Positions 55,553 to 64,000 of a stretch of 64,000 bases of DNA are shown piece after piece. The notes beneath the pieces are model-generated. The model searched no databases. It saw nothing but the letters and a program-made list of their open reading frames with translations, and was not told where the DNA came from. This DNA comes from Anaerobaca sp035448545. GTDB taxonomy: Bacteria > Planctomycetota > Phycisphaerae > Sedimentisphaerales > Anaerobacaceae. A program made the translations under genes and the position numbers. The DNA is taken from positions 124,001 to 188,000 of the forward strand of contig DAOTJE010000001.1 in the NCBI GenBank assembly GCA_035448545.1, given 5' to 3'. How positions within the stretch are numbered: position 1 is the stretch's first letter; every line of letters begins with the position of its first letter.

Positions 55553-56704
55553 ATGGCGACAGTGAACATGGATAGGCTGCTCCAGGCGTGCGTGACGCAG
55601 GGCGCCTCGGACATTCACATTACGGTCGGACGGCCCCCGGTGCTGCGGATCGACGGGCATCTTCGCTCGCTTGAGACGAAGGTTCTGGAGCCCGATGATA
55701 CGGTGGCCCTGATGAAGAGCATCACGCCGGAACGCTGTGAACAGGAACTCCAGGAGGAAGGGGGGACGGACTTCGGTTTTGCCTTCGGCGATGTGGCGAG
55801 ATTCCGCGTTTCCGTGTTCAAACAGAAGGGCAATATCTCTATTGTTCTACGGCAGATTCCCAACAAGATTCTGACGTTTGAACAACTGGGCCTGCCCAAA
55901 ATCTGCGCGGCGCTGTGCCGTCGTCCGCGAGGGCTCTTCCTCGTTACCGGTCCGACCGGAAGCGGCAAGACCACTACGCTGGCCACGATGATCAACTACA
56001 TCAACGAGAACTTTGACCGGCACATTGTAACCATCGAGGACCCGATCGAATACTACCAGCCCCACAAGAAGTCGGTCATCAACCAGCGCGAAGTGGGTGT
56101 GGACGTTCCCAGCTTCGGGGAAGCCTTGCGACGCGTGCTCCGTCAGGACCCGGACGTGATCCTCGTCGGCGAATTGCGCGACCTTGAGACCATCGAAGCG
56201 GCCGTCCGGGCTGCGGAAACGGGCCACTTGGTGTTCAGCACCGTCCATACCACCAGTGCCGCCGGCACGATCAACCGTATCATCGACGTGTTCCCGGTGG
56301 ACCAGCAGGAGCAGATTCGAATCCAGCTTTCCGGCAACCTGCTGGCGGTGCTCAGCCAGGCCCTGTGCCCGCTGGCCAGCGGGCGAGGCCGAATTGCTGC
56401 GTACGAGTTTCTTGTTGTGACGCCGGCCATTGCCAACCTCATCCGCGAGAACAAGACCTACCGTATTGATTCCAGTATCCAGACGGGCAAGAAACTGGGG
56501 ATGCAGTTGCTCGATGAGCATCTCTGGAACCTCTACGATACAGGCAAGATCACGCTCGAGGAGATGCTTGACAAGGGTCGCCAGCCGGGCGCTTTGCAGG
56601 AGAAGGCGCTGGCCAAGATCGCCGGAGCCAAGGGCAAGATGAAGAAGAAAGCCGCCGAGGCTGCCCAGGAGATGGAAGACATCGGGCCGATTCTCAAGAC
56701 GTAA
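55553..56704 (+). CDS. pilT: Type IV pilus retraction ATPase PilT
   Basis: This 383-residue protein starts MDRLLQACVTQGASDIHITV with GRPPVLRIDGHLRSLETKVL, Walker A GPTGSGKTTTL near residue 132, VTIEDPIEYYQPHKKSVINQ and REVGVDVPSFGEALRRVLRQ, Walker B VILVGELRDLETIEAA, HLVFSTVHTTSAAGTINRII. The PilT-specific C-terminus is PAIANLIRENKTYRIDSSIQ and GMQLLDEHLWNLY. PilT drives retraction, so the cluster likely makes a real type IV pilus and not only a secretion pseudopilus. AAGGA lies seven to eight bases before the ATG. Confidence 0.95.
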   Translation: MATVNMDRLLQACVTQGASDIHITVGRPPVLRIDGHLRSLETKVLEPDDTVALMKSITPERCEQELQEEGGTDFGFAFGDVARFRVSVFKQKGNISIVLRQIPNKILTFEQLGLPKICAALCRRPRGLFLVTGPTGSGKTTTLATMINYINENFDRHIVTIEDPIEYYQPHKKSVINQREVGVDVPSFGEALRRVLRQDPDVILVGELRDLETIEAAVRAAETGHLVFSTVHTTSAAGTINRIIDVFPVDQQEQIRIQLSGNLLAVLSQALCPLASGRGRIAAYEFLVVTPAIANLIRENKTYRIDSSIQTGKKLGMQLLDEHLWNLYDTGKITLEEMLDKGRQPGALQEKALAKIAGAKGKMKKKAAEAAQEMEDIGPILKT

Positions 56705-56922
56705 GGGTCCGATACGCTCGGCGATTGCCACGTGTAACGGGGCGGTTACAGACACGTCTAATGACACAGGCTTCCAGGTAGCACGCAACGCAGCGTGCTC
56801 TTATAGGTCTTGTTGCGCCTTGTTAACCAGGTGTCCTATTGCTAATTTTTGTAGAATTAAATGTTTACTTTGCTATAATCGGGACGTAGAGAGAGATAGA
56901 GAGGCTTTAAGGGCTTTGAGCT
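56705..56922 (+). promoter_or_regulatory. Intergenic region with hairpin and internal promoter for the second pilB
   Basis: Stem AGCACGC/GCGTGCT (about 56780-56799) with loop AACGCA follows the pilT stop and is trailed by a pyrimidine-rich CTTATAGGTCTTG, a probable weak terminator. Then an AT-rich block carries TATAAT at 56874-56879, with TTGTAG 19 bases before as a poor -35. The second pilB probably has its own transcript. Confidence 0.5.
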
Positions 56923-58686
56923 ATGGGCAAGAGCAGAATCGCTATCAAGCTCCCTCCGGTTGAGCAGTTGCGCGGTCGGCCCCTCGGTCGAATCCTGATG
57001 AAAATGGGCGTTCTGAGCCGTGAGAAGGTCCACGAGTGCCTCACTATCCAAAAGCAGCGCGGTGGAGGCGTTCGAATCGGCGAGATCTTCCTCGAACTTG
57101 GGGTGATTGACGAGACCCAGTTGCAGGTAGCTTTGGCGGCCCAGCGGGGGATGGAGTACGTGAATATCGATGGCCTTGATATCCCTCAGGATGTGATCGA
57201 CAAAGTTCCTGCTCAGACGGCCACGAGTTACCATATTGTTCCTATTGAGTACAACAAGGCCAAGAATGAACTGGTTGTTGCGCTTGACAACGTGGACAAC
57301 TTCCGTGCGACGGACGATCTGCGGACCCTGATGGGGTTTATGGTCACGGCGAAGATGACGGATCGGGACGCGTTGGAGGCCGCGCTGACGAAGTACTACT
57401 CGTCGGAGGATGACAACATCACGGAACTGATCGACGAGATCCAGTCGGATGCTTTTCTGGCCGAGTTCGATGGCCGCAATCAGAGCATCGACCTGGATGA
57501 GTTGAAGGAACTGTCGGAGTCGAATCCCGTCAAGAAGCTGCTGAACCTGGTGCTCCTGCAGGCGATTCGAGACAAGGCGTCCGACATCCACTTCGAGCCG
57601 TTCGAGAACGAGTACAAGATGCGGTATCGTATCGACGGTGTTCTGTACGAGATGATCCCGCCGCCGAAGTATATTGCGGCGGCCTTGAGCTCCCGAATCA
57701 AGGTTATGGCGAACCTGGACATCGCCGAGCGGCGACTGCCGCAGGATGGTCGCATCTCGCTTACGGTCCAGGGTAATCCGATTGATCTGCGCGTCAGCGT
57801 GCTTCCGACGATGTTTGGCGAGAGCGTCGTGCTCCGTGTTCTGGATCGCAGTCAGGTGAGCTTCGATCTGGAGAAACTGGGTTTCCAGCCGGACGACCTC
57901 AAGCTGGTGCGGCAGCTCATTAACAAGCCCAACGGGATCATTATTGTGACGGGCCCGACCGGTTCCGGAAAGACCACCACCCTCTATTCGGCTCTGAGCG
58001 AACTGAACACGATCGACAGCAAGATCATCACGACGGAAGACCCGGTGGAGTATGATCTTGACGGCCTCATCCAGGTTCAGATGAAGCCGGACATCGGGCT
58101 GACCTTCGCGCGATGCCTGCGTTCGATCCTGCGACAGGACCCGGACATCGTGCTGGTCGGCGAGATTCGTGACCACGAGACCGCCGAAATCGCCGCGCAG
58201 GCATCGCTGACCGGTCACTTGGTGTTCACCACACTGCACACGAACGATGCACCGAGCTCCGTTGCCCGTCTGCTCGATCTGGGGGTGGAGCCATTCCTGA
58301 TCACGGCCACGATCGAAGGCGTGATCGCTCAGCGTCTGGTCCGGCGGATCTGCACGAAGTGCAAGACCCCGTACGAGCCGGACGAGGCCCAGTTGAAGGA
58401 ACTGAATCTGACGGAAGAGGAAATCGCCGGCAGGAAATTCTACTACGGCAAAGGGTGCAGCAAGTGCAACGGGACCGGCTACAAGGGGCGAACCGGCATC
58501 TACGAAATCATGATCTTCAATGATGAAATCCGCGACCTGATTATGAATCGTGCCTCGACCAACGTGCTGCGTGTGGCGGCGCAGAAGGCGGGCATGAGAC
58601 CGCTGCGCCACAATGGTTTGATCGCGGTGTTCGACGGCATCACCACGATCGATGAGATTGCCAAGGAAACGATCACGGAAGGCTAA
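56923..58686 (+). CDS. Type IV pilus/T2SS assembly ATPase PilB/GspE (copy 2)
   Basis: The product is 587 residues. The N-terminal MshEN-like domain has GRILMKMGVLSREKVHECLT, GEIFLELGVIDETQLQVALA and MEYVNIDGLDIPQDVIDKVP. The ATPase has Walker A GPTGSGKTTTL near residue 344, ITTEDPVEYDLDGLIQVQMK, IVLVGEIRDHETAEIAAQAS, HLVFTTLHTNDAPSS and the zinc tetracysteine (CTKCKTPYEPDE ... CSKCNGTGYKGRTG). It is complete and differs from copy 1 along its length, so it is an old paralogue rather than a recent duplicate. It is followed directly by the PilC-type gene, suggesting it is the partner of that platform protein. Confidence 0.94.
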   Translation: MGKSRIAIKLPPVEQLRGRPLGRILMKMGVLSREKVHECLTIQKQRGGGVRIGEIFLELGVIDETQLQVALAAQRGMEYVNIDGLDIPQDVIDKVPAQTATSYHIVPIEYNKAKNELVVALDNVDNFRATDDLRTLMGFMVTAKMTDRDALEAALTKYYSSEDDNITELIDEIQSDAFLAEFDGRNQSIDLDELKELSESNPVKKLLNLVLLQAIRDKASDIHFEPFENEYKMRYRIDGVLYEMIPPPKYIAAALSSRIKVMANLDIAERRLPQDGRISLTVQGNPIDLRVSVLPTMFGESVVLRVLDRSQVSFDLEKLGFQPDDLKLVRQLINKPNGIIIVTGPTGSGKTTTLYSALSELNTIDSKIITTEDPVEYDLDGLIQVQMKPDIGLTFARCLRSILRQDPDIVLVGEIRDHETAEIAAQASLTGHLVFTTLHTNDAPSSVARLLDLGVEPFLITATIEGVIAQRLVRRICTKCKTPYEPDEAQLKELNLTEEEIAGRKFYYGKGCSKCNGTGYKGRTGIYEIMIFNDEIRDLIMNRASTNVLRVAAQKAGMRPLRHNGLIAVFDGITTIDEIAKETITEG

Positions 58687-58737
58687 GGCGCTGACCGTGT
58701 GGAACCGGGGATCGTAGCGTTCGAGTGAGGTAGGAAC

Positions 58738-59991
58738 ATGCCTGTCTTCCAATATGTAGCGTTGGATTCTCAGGGGGTCGAGATCAAGGACGAGATCGAG
58801 GCCCTCAGCGAGAAGGAAGCCATCAGCAAGATCCGCAACATGGGGTACTTCCCCACGAAGGTCCGCTCGAAGACGGCGACGAAACAGGTGGGCAAGACCG
58901 CCGCGAAGACACGGGCCCGTCGCGGGGCCAAGGCGAAGGTCAAGGTCAAGTATGTCACGGAATTCGCGCGCCAGCTTTCCACGCTTCAGGATGCCGGTTT
59001 GCCGATCCTGCGGTCTCTCCGCATCCTGGAAGAGCAGCAGAAATCGGGCGCCTTCAAGCGGATCATCGGGTATGTGGCCGACGACATCGAGGGTGGCTCG
59101 ACGCTTTCGGAGGCGATGGCGAAGTATCCGCGGTGCTTTGACCGTCTTTTTGTGAACATGGTGGCGGCGGGGGAGGCCGGCGGCGTGCTCGACCTGATTC
59201 TGGCGCGGATCGCCGACTTCAAGGAGAAGGCCATCCGGCTCAAAGGCCGCGTCAAGAGCGCCATGATCTACCCCATCGTGGTGCTCTCGGCGGCGTTCCT
59301 GATCCTGCTGGGCCTGATGGCGTTCGTGATTCCGCAGTTCAAAACGGTGCTGGAAGAAATGGTCGGCGGCAAACTGAACCCCATCACGACGACCGTGCTG
59401 GGCATCAGCGGGTGGATCGCCTACGACTATGGCTGGGCGGTGATGATCGCGATCCCGATCGGCCTGATCGTCGTCATACGGATCATCCGGAAATTCCAGC
59501 CGGGACGCATGGCGCTCGATGCCATCAATCTCCGGCTGCCGGTGGTCGGGCAGTTGTCCAGCAAGGTCTCCATCACGCGATGGACCCGGACCCTCGGAAC
59601 GCTGATCAGCGCCGGCGTGCCGATTCTCGACGCCATCAACGTGACGCGCGAGACCGCCGGCAACGAGGTCTATGCGAAACTGCTCGGCAACATCCACAAC
59701 TCGATCCGCCAAGGCGACACCTTTGCGGCGCCGCTCCGCCAGTCCAAGACCATCGACCTGCTCGTCAGCAACATGGTCGCGGTCGGCGAGGAAACCGGCG
59801 ATCTGGACAAGATGTTGCTGAAGGTGGCCGACAACTACGACGAGCAGGTTGACGTGCTCGTCGGGGGTCTGATGTCCATGCTGGAGCCGCTCATGATCAT
59901 TGTGCTCGGCAGCGTCGTCATGGTGATCGTGCTGGCGGTGTTCCTCCCGATGATCCAGGTCATTACGAGCTTGAGCGCCGCCGGTGGTTAA
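58738..59991 (+). CDS. Type II secretion/type IV pilus inner-membrane platform protein (GspF/PilC)
   Basis: The product is 417 residues. The N-terminus MPVFQYVALDSQGVEIKDEI and EALSEKEAISKIRNMGYFPT is typical, followed by a Lys/Ala linker. Then come two GspF repeats (FARQLSTLQDAGLPILRSLR ... ITRWTRTLGTLISAGVPILD) with GSTLSEAMAKYPRCFDRLFV, NMVAAGEAGGVLDLILARIA, VAVGEETGDLDKMLLKVADN and three membrane segments, including IYPIVVLSAAFLILLGLMAF and the C-terminal LMIIVLGSVVMVIVLAVFLP. It anchors the ATPase to the pilin assembly machine. AGGA lies just before the ATG. Confidence 0.95.
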   Translation: MPVFQYVALDSQGVEIKDEIEALSEKEAISKIRNMGYFPTKVRSKTATKQVGKTAAKTRARRGAKAKVKVKYVTEFARQLSTLQDAGLPILRSLRILEEQQKSGAFKRIIGYVADDIEGGSTLSEAMAKYPRCFDRLFVNMVAAGEAGGVLDLILARIADFKEKAIRLKGRVKSAMIYPIVVLSAAFLILLGLMAFVIPQFKTVLEEMVGGKLNPITTTVLGISGWIAYDYGWAVMIAIPIGLIVVIRIIRKFQPGRMALDAINLRLPVVGQLSSKVSITRWTRTLGTLISAGVPILDAINVTRETAGNEVYAKLLGNIHNSIRQGDTFAAPLRQSKTIDLLVSNMVAVGEETGDLDKMLLKVADNYDEQVDVLVGGLMSMLEPLMIIVLGSVVMVIVLAVFLPMIQVITSLSAAGG

Positions 59992-60042
59992 TCGGCCCGA
60001 TACCCCGATTCAGGCAATCATGTATCTTAAAAGGAGAACAGT

Positions 60043-60927
60043 ATGAAACCCGTCGCCAACCCAGCCCGAACGCCGAGAGCGTTCACGATCGTCGAGCTGC
60101 TGACCGTGATGAGCATCATCGTCATCCTGATCGGCCTGCTCGTGCCGGCCTTGAACAAGGCCAAGAAGTTCGCTACGAATGTCAAGCAGATGGCGCAACT
60201 GCGCAGCATCGACGCGGCCATCGAGTTGTTCAGCAACGAATTCGGCGGCTACCCGGATTCCGGCGCGCTCGACCCGACCGGCGCTCCGTATTGCGGCGCG
60301 ATGAAACTGGCGGAAGCCATCATGGGCAAAGACCTGCTCGGCTGCCATGCGAACACCCTGTTCCGTCGCGATGGTCTGGGGGCCGGCGGCGTTCTGTTGT
60401 ATCCGCCCAATCCGACGGCGGCGAATCTGTCGGCGCGGAAAGGGCCCTACCTGCAAGCGGAGAACGCCAATGCCTACCGCCTCCGACAGATCTATGGCGA
60501 CAGCGGGGTCGGCGCATTCCTGCCCGACACGTTTGTGCTGTGCGACGTGTACGATCGCCAGATGGCCTCGGGGGAGAAGACGGGCATGCCGATTCTGTAC
60601 TACAAGGCGAATACCGCAAACAGTCTGCATGATCCGAATGTGGCGTCGGCCATGACCATCACGGACAGCCGGGGCAATATCTACAACTACCATGATAATC
60701 AGGCGCTTATCGGGTTGGGCAAGCCCTGGGAGGCACGAGGCTCCACCCAGACGCCTCACAATCTGGCCGACCCGCTGCGGTTCTTCCGCAACACGCGAAG
60801 CGACAAGATCAGCACGACGGACCGGCCCTACAGGCCCGATTCGTACATCCTGATCTCGGCCGGCTGGGACGGGGAGTACGGCACCGCCGACGACATCTGC
60901 AATTTCGAGTGGAAGTACCGGGAATAG
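60043..60927 (+). CDS. Prepilin/pseudopilin-like protein (first of two paralogues)
   Basis: This 294-residue protein has an N-terminal basic leader ending RTPRAFTIVELLTVMSIIVI, a prepilin site with Ala instead of Gly at -1 and Glu at +5. After the hydrophobic helix (LIGLLVPALNKAKKFATNVK) comes MAQLRSIDAAIELFSNEFGG and YPDSGALDPTG, then a long soluble domain ending SYILISAGWDGEYGTADDIC and NFEWK. It resembles GspG-type pseudopilins with an enlarged C-terminal domain. AAGGAG lies six bases before the ATG. The end motif is shared with the next gene. Confidence 0.9.
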   Translation: MKPVANPARTPRAFTIVELLTVMSIIVILIGLLVPALNKAKKFATNVKQMAQLRSIDAAIELFSNEFGGYPDSGALDPTGAPYCGAMKLAEAIMGKDLLGCHANTLFRRDGLGAGGVLLYPPNPTAANLSARKGPYLQAENANAYRLRQIYGDSGVGAFLPDTFVLCDVYDRQMASGEKTGMPILYYKANTANSLHDPNVASAMTITDSRGNIYNYHDNQALIGLGKPWEARGSTQTPHNLADPLRFFRNTRSDKISTTDRPYRPDSYILISAGWDGEYGTADDICNFEWKYRE

Positions 60928-61043
60928 CGTTCTATCGGGCGCCATCCTTGGGCTTGCCGTGACGAGCAGTTCTTTGATCTGTGCACAGACGCGGGTCGAG
61001 AAGGGCGTCTGACGGGAACCGTCGGGATTGAAAGAGGACGATC

Positions 61044-61976
61044 GTGAAACCGAAAAGGTCAGGTTTGACACTGGTGGAGATTCTGGTGGTGGTGGGGATC
61101 ATCGCCATCCTCACGGGAATGCTCCTGCCGGCCATCGGCATGGTCAGGAAGACGGCCCGGGAGGCCAAGCAGAAGGTGCAGTTCACGGCCATCGATCTGG
61201 CCCTGGCCACCTTCAAGAACGACTACGGGAGCCTGCCGCCCTCCGACCGCTACACATGGCTGCGTGACACGCAGCAGGCGGAGAACTCCTCGGGCGCTCA
61301 GAAACTGGCGGAGGCCCTGCTTGGCTGGGATCTGTTGGGCTTCCACCCGGATTCGGGCTGGCGCGCCGACGGGATGAACCGCTGGCCCTATCGCGTCGGG
61401 ACGACGACCCATGCGGAGGGGACCTATTTCCTCTACGACCGGACGGTCGAGTACGACATGAACAAGAGGAAGTCCCGCTACCTGGATCTGGACACGGCCA
61501 ACGCCGTGCGGCTGGGTGTGACCGCCAACCATGATGGATTGTTCGATCTGGGAGCGGTCGGTGTGCCGCTGGCGGCCGACACTTTTGTCATAGGCGACGT
61601 CTTCGGCAAGGGTAAGGAAGTGACGCTGCTGGACGGATCGCGTCGCAAGTCCGGCCTACCCGTGCTTTATTATCGTGCCAACCCCTCGGAAAAAGTCCGG
61701 GAGGACATCTACAACGCTCAGGACAACGACTATCTCATCGTCGCCAAGGAGCAGATCGATCTGGCACAGCGGGGCATGGCTCCGCTGAGAGCTTCCGGGC
61801 GGTTCTGGAATCCTCTGGCCGGTGCGGTGGCCACGTTCTACGAGTTCATCACCGACTGGCGGGCCTCGACGCAGAGTTTTCCGGTCCCGCACAAGGGCGA
61901 TTCGTACATTTTGATCTCGGCGGGATACGACGGGTTTTACGGCACGGATGACGACATCTGCAACTTCCAGCGGTAA
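61044..61976 (+). CDS. Prepilin/pseudopilin-like protein (second paralogue)
   Basis: The product is 310 residues, GTG start with AGAGGA upstream. KPKRSGLTLVEILVVVGIIA is a canonical prepilin motif (G-L-T-L-V-E), followed by LTGMLLPAIGMVRKTAREAK, FTAIDLALATFKNDYGSLPP and SDRYTWL, then a domain with YFLYDRTVEYDMNKRKSRYL and the ending SYILISAGYDGFYGTDDDIC and NF. The C-terminal similarity to the previous protein, and equal length, indicate gene duplication. It is likely a minor or major pseudopilin. Confidence 0.9.
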   Translation: MKPKRSGLTLVEILVVVGIIAILTGMLLPAIGMVRKTAREAKQKVQFTAIDLALATFKNDYGSLPPSDRYTWLRDTQQAENSSGAQKLAEALLGWDLLGFHPDSGWRADGMNRWPYRVGTTTHAEGTYFLYDRTVEYDMNKRKSRYLDLDTANAVRLGVTANHDGLFDLGAVGVPLAADTFVIGDVFGKGKEVTLLDGSRRKSGLPVLYYRANPSEKVREDIYNAQDNDYLIVAKEQIDLAQRGMAPLRASGRFWNPLAGAVATFYEFITDWRASTQSFPVPHKGDSYILISAGYDGFYGTDDDICNFQR

Positions 61977-62009
61977 GTCCGACGCCGGTTTCGGCGACGG
62001 TCTGCGACC

Positions 62010-62489
62010 ATGACGAATGCAAGACGACATGTTGGACTGAGCCTCGTGGAGATGCTGGTCGTGGTGGCCATCGTCGCGGTCGTGGCCGGCATGGTGGTGA
62101 TGCTGACGCTGCGGATGAGCAATCAGGCCAAAGAGCGCGATTTGGCCGGTGCGTTTGCGCTGTTCAGGAGCGCCCTGCAGGAGTATCGGGAGGAAACGGG
62201 CGAGTTTCCGCCTCAGCCGGAACAGAACCATGCCAATGCCGCGGTGCACATCCGGGGATTGTACGAGCGGCTGATGGCGGAGCCGGCCTCGCGGCAGGTT
62301 CTGACGCATCTGTCGAACCTCTCCAGGCCGGGCGACCAGCCCGGTGCGAATATAGCGGAGGTCCGCGATCCCTGGGGAACGGTGCTGGACTATCGCTATG
62401 GGCCGGACGACGATTTTCCAGAACTGCTTTCGGCGGGACCGGACAAGGAGTTTGGCACCCCCGACGACATCAGCAGCAGGACCGGCTGA
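62010..62489 (+). CDS. Short prepilin-like protein (GspG/GspH type)
   Basis: This 159-residue protein begins TNARRHVGLSLVEMLVVVAI with prepilin motif V-G-L-S-L-V-E, the helix AVVAGMVVMLTLRMSNQAKE and a small C-terminal domain with GAFALFRSALQEYREETGEF and PPQPEQNHAN, ending in LLSAGPDKEFGTPDDISSRT. The ending again has the 'S-A-G-x-D-x-x-x-G-T-x-D-D-I' pattern of the two genes upstream, so all three form a family. The Shine-Dalgarno is weak. Confidence 0.85.
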   Translation: MTNARRHVGLSLVEMLVVVAIVAVVAGMVVMLTLRMSNQAKERDLAGAFALFRSALQEYREETGEFPPQPEQNHANAAVHIRGLYERLMAEPASRQVLTHLSNLSRPGDQPGANIAEVRDPWGTVLDYRYGPDDDFPELLSAGPDKEFGTPDDISSRTG

Positions 62490-62589
62490 CGAAGAAACGC
62501 ATGACGCCAAGGGTTTGTTGGCGTGGCCGTGTCGCGACAGGTGTTTGCCCGGGGCGGGAGAACAACGGCGCGAGAGGAAATGGATACTC

Positions 62590-63441
62590 ATGGATTGCCG
62601 AGCACACAACAAGAGCGGTGTGACGCTGGTCGAGATGACGCTGGTGATCGCGACCATCGCGCTGTTGGTGGGGTTCGGGCTTCCGGCGTTGCGGTCGCTG
62701 GTCCATTCGTTCGAATCGCAGAGCGGCACACGCAGCATGATCAATGCCGCCCTGAGTTCCGCGCGGGCCATGGCCGTGAGGAATCAGAAATACACCGGTG
62801 TACGATTTCAGACGCTGTGCCGATCGAGGGACCCGCAGAACCCGCTGACTGGCATGGTCGATGCGCCGCAGTACATGATCTTCATCGTGCATGAAGAGCC
62901 GAAGAATATGGGTGGGCTGGCTGTCGGTTTCAGGGCGGTAGAGGGTCTGGAGCCGGTGAAGCTGCCCGACACCGTGAGAGTCCTGGACATCAGCCAGCTC
63001 GCGGCCAACAGCGATATCGACGAAGACCGTGAGCTGAACGACGCCTTGGCGTTTTCGGTTGTCTTCTCGCCGTCGGGCAAGCTGGTGGTGCACGAGGTTC
63101 GCGTTCGCAATCGGGACGGATACAGCCTGCCGAGCAATGAGAGCGGTTCGAACAAGGTGTCGCTGGACGAGGTGTTCAACTCCGCCCTGAACATCACGAC
63201 GTACGGTCGGGGCATGTTCATTCAGGATGACTACTCCGTGCGGAATCCCGCTCCGGGCAACGGAGTTGACTACGGGCTCGGCCGCGAGATGAGTCGTACG
63301 AGCTTCGTCCTCTGCGATCACCCGCGGCTGGTGGAACTGTTCCGCCGGAAGGTTCTGTGGTCGGAGTATCTGTCCCAGTTGTCGGGCGACAACGTGGTCT
63401 ATGTGAGCCCCTATACCGGGACCTTGATTTCCTCCGAGTGA
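62590..63441 (+). CDS. Prepilin-like protein (GspH-type)
   Basis: The product is 283 residues: MDCRAHNKSGVTLVEMTLVI, with the cleavage motif S-G-V-T-L-V-E, then the helix ATIALLVGFGLPALRSLVHS, RSMINAALSSARAMAVRNQK, YTGVRF and a beta-rich C-terminal domain. The arrangement of a helix followed by R-x-x-A-x-A-x-R-N-x-x and a beta domain is the GspH/FimT type. An out-of-frame ATG at 62580 overlaps the start. I chose the ATG at 62590, because it places the cleavage site at residue 10. Confidence 0.85.
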   Translation: MDCRAHNKSGVTLVEMTLVIATIALLVGFGLPALRSLVHSFESQSGTRSMINAALSSARAMAVRNQKYTGVRFQTLCRSRDPQNPLTGMVDAPQYMIFIVHEEPKNMGGLAVGFRAVEGLEPVKLPDTVRVLDISQLAANSDIDEDRELNDALAFSVVFSPSGKLVVHEVRVRNRDGYSLPSNESGSNKVSLDEVFNSALNITTYGRGMFIQDDYSVRNPAPGNGVDYGLGREMSRTSFVLCDHPRLVELFRRKVLWSEYLSQLSGDNVVYVSPYTGTLISSE

Positions 63442-63450
63442 TTGGGCGAT

Positions 63451-64000
63451 ATGGACAAGCCACTGCGACAACACGGTTTTTCTTTGCTGGAGACGCTGCT
63501 GGCGGTCAGCACGCTGGCGGTCGGTATGGTGTTTGTCGCCGGCACGTTCATGGCGGGAATTTACTTCACGTCGCTCTCGACGGAACGAACCATCGCTGCG
63601 GTGGCGAGCGACGAGGCGCTGGCCAAGATTCGCCTGTACGGTCTCGATGTGTCCGATCCGAATCTGAAGACCGACGAGTTTGTCCCCTACGACGAGCTGA
63701 CGACGATCCCGGCCGACGAGTTCCTGTACCCGTCGCATGCGGATGCGGCGGCGCGGCAGTACTCCTGGATGGCGCTGTGCAAACGCACGGCGGACAGCCG
63801 TCTGGTCCAGGTCACCGTGTTTGTCTGTCGCCATGCCGGGACCGATGCTCGGTATTGGGTGCGCGCCTCCGATGAGGGTTTCCCGAATCTTGAGCAGAGC
63901 GACTTGCCTCGACCCCTGCGTGTCCGGATCACCCGGAACGCCGGCGCGGCGGCCGATGAAGTGTCGATTGTTGATTCAGTGACCTCGGACCAGGTCGACG
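63451..64000 (+). CDS. Prepilin-like protein (GspI/PilV-type), cut by window edge
   Basis: The frame starts at ATG 63451, nine bases after the previous stop, and runs open to the right edge (183 codons). DKPLRQHGFSLLETLLAVST has the prepilin motif G-F-S-L-L-E with a typical GspI/PilV-like continuation (LAVGMVFVAGTFMAGIYFTS). The following region has AAVASDEALAKIRLYGLDVS, which resembles the GspI helix spine. The 3' end is outside the window. No secretin or GspK-like gene is visible. Confidence 0.85.
   Translation, partial: MDKPLRQHGFSLLETLLAVSTLAVGMVFVAGTFMAGIYFTSLSTERTIAAVASDEALAKIRLYGLDVSDPNLKTDEFVPYDELTTIPADEFLYPSHADAAARQYSWMALCKRTADSRLVQVTVFVCRHAGTDARYWVRASDEGFPNLEQSDLPRPLRVRITRNAGAAADEVSIVDSVTSDQVD

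Noticed and set aside
56857..59712. Very long minus-strand open frame opposite the second pilB and pilC genes
   Set aside because: It mirrors the codons of two certain genes, has no family features, and such antisense frames are common in GC-rich DNA.
1..64000. CRISPR arrays, tRNA and rRNA genes, tmRNA, RNase P RNA, SRP RNA
   Set aside because: I looked through the gaps for spacer-repeat periodicity, cloverleaf ends and the conserved core sequences and found none. A covariance-model scan would be needed to exclude weak matches.

Overview
The window looks like a chromosomal segment of a GC-rich Planctomycetota bacterium, most likely class Phycisphaerae. This rests on several features together: an elongation factor G of the spirochete/planctomycete/delta (spd) type, a secreted LamG protein with dockerin-like D-x-D repeats, several Gfo/Idh/MocA oxidoreductases including one with a Tat signal, many prepilin-type proteins, and a duplicated PilB/GspE system. 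The lineage call is inference; no rRNA or tRNA gene was recognised here.

Layout. 1-5342: a truncated membrane protein (DUF6057-like), polX, and small housekeeping genes (DUF2905, DUF72, a PflX-type radical SAM enzyme). 5443-8228: an ECF sigma factor, a one-TM partner protein, a prepilin-like protein, and a helix-turn-helix protein fused to a receiver domain that has lost its phosphorylation residues. 8475-12227: a DegT-type aminotransferase, a small membrane protein, a HAD phosphatase and a secreted serine hydrolase. 12229-14687 is the most unusual stretch. Two toxin-antitoxin-like cassettes (BrnT with partner; DUF4160/DUF2442) are bounded by three related repeats. One repeat carries a copy of the 3' end of the neighbouring DUF434 gene and another overlaps a 32-bp palindrome. 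14692-18665: heptanucleotide inverted-repeat elements, two of them inserted in frame inside genes, plus a TOPRIM/RepA-like ATPase with iteron-like repeats and a pRiA4b ORF-3 protein, possibly a plasmid relic. 18662-25892: nucleotide-sugar dehydrogenase, LamG/dockerin protein, a glycosidase-like protein, an NmrA-type protein and a PH-domain protein. 26055-32501: two tandem DEAD-box helicases and fusA, then two small planctomycete-type proteins.

33305-38022 is a glycogen/alpha-glucan operon (glycosyltransferase, GH57 amylase, debranching enzyme) behind an 803-bp non-coding leader region. 38036-45452 is a sugar-derivative catabolism area. It holds a broken and an intact secreted oxidoreductase arranged divergently, a UroD/MtaA-type protein, and an operon of oxidoreductase, TIM-barrel isomerase and MFS transporter ending in a strong bidirectional terminator. 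45530-53724 is mostly housekeeping: class IV aminotransferase, L21, U32 protease-like protein, precorrin-2 dehydrogenase, an orphan fumarase beta domain next to a YchF-like NTPase, a Zn-dehydrogenase and CinA.

53786-64000 is a type IV pilus/type II secretion cluster: PilB, PilT, a second PilB, PilC, then five prepilin-like proteins, the last cut by the window edge. It starts from a near-consensus promoter overlapping the cinA stop codon. No secretin or prepilin peptidase lies within the window. Many genes have clear Shine-Dalgarno sites, but polX and the precorrin-2 dehydrogenase gene have TATAAT boxes 7 to 10 bases before the ATG, suggesting leaderless or nearly leaderless mRNAs.
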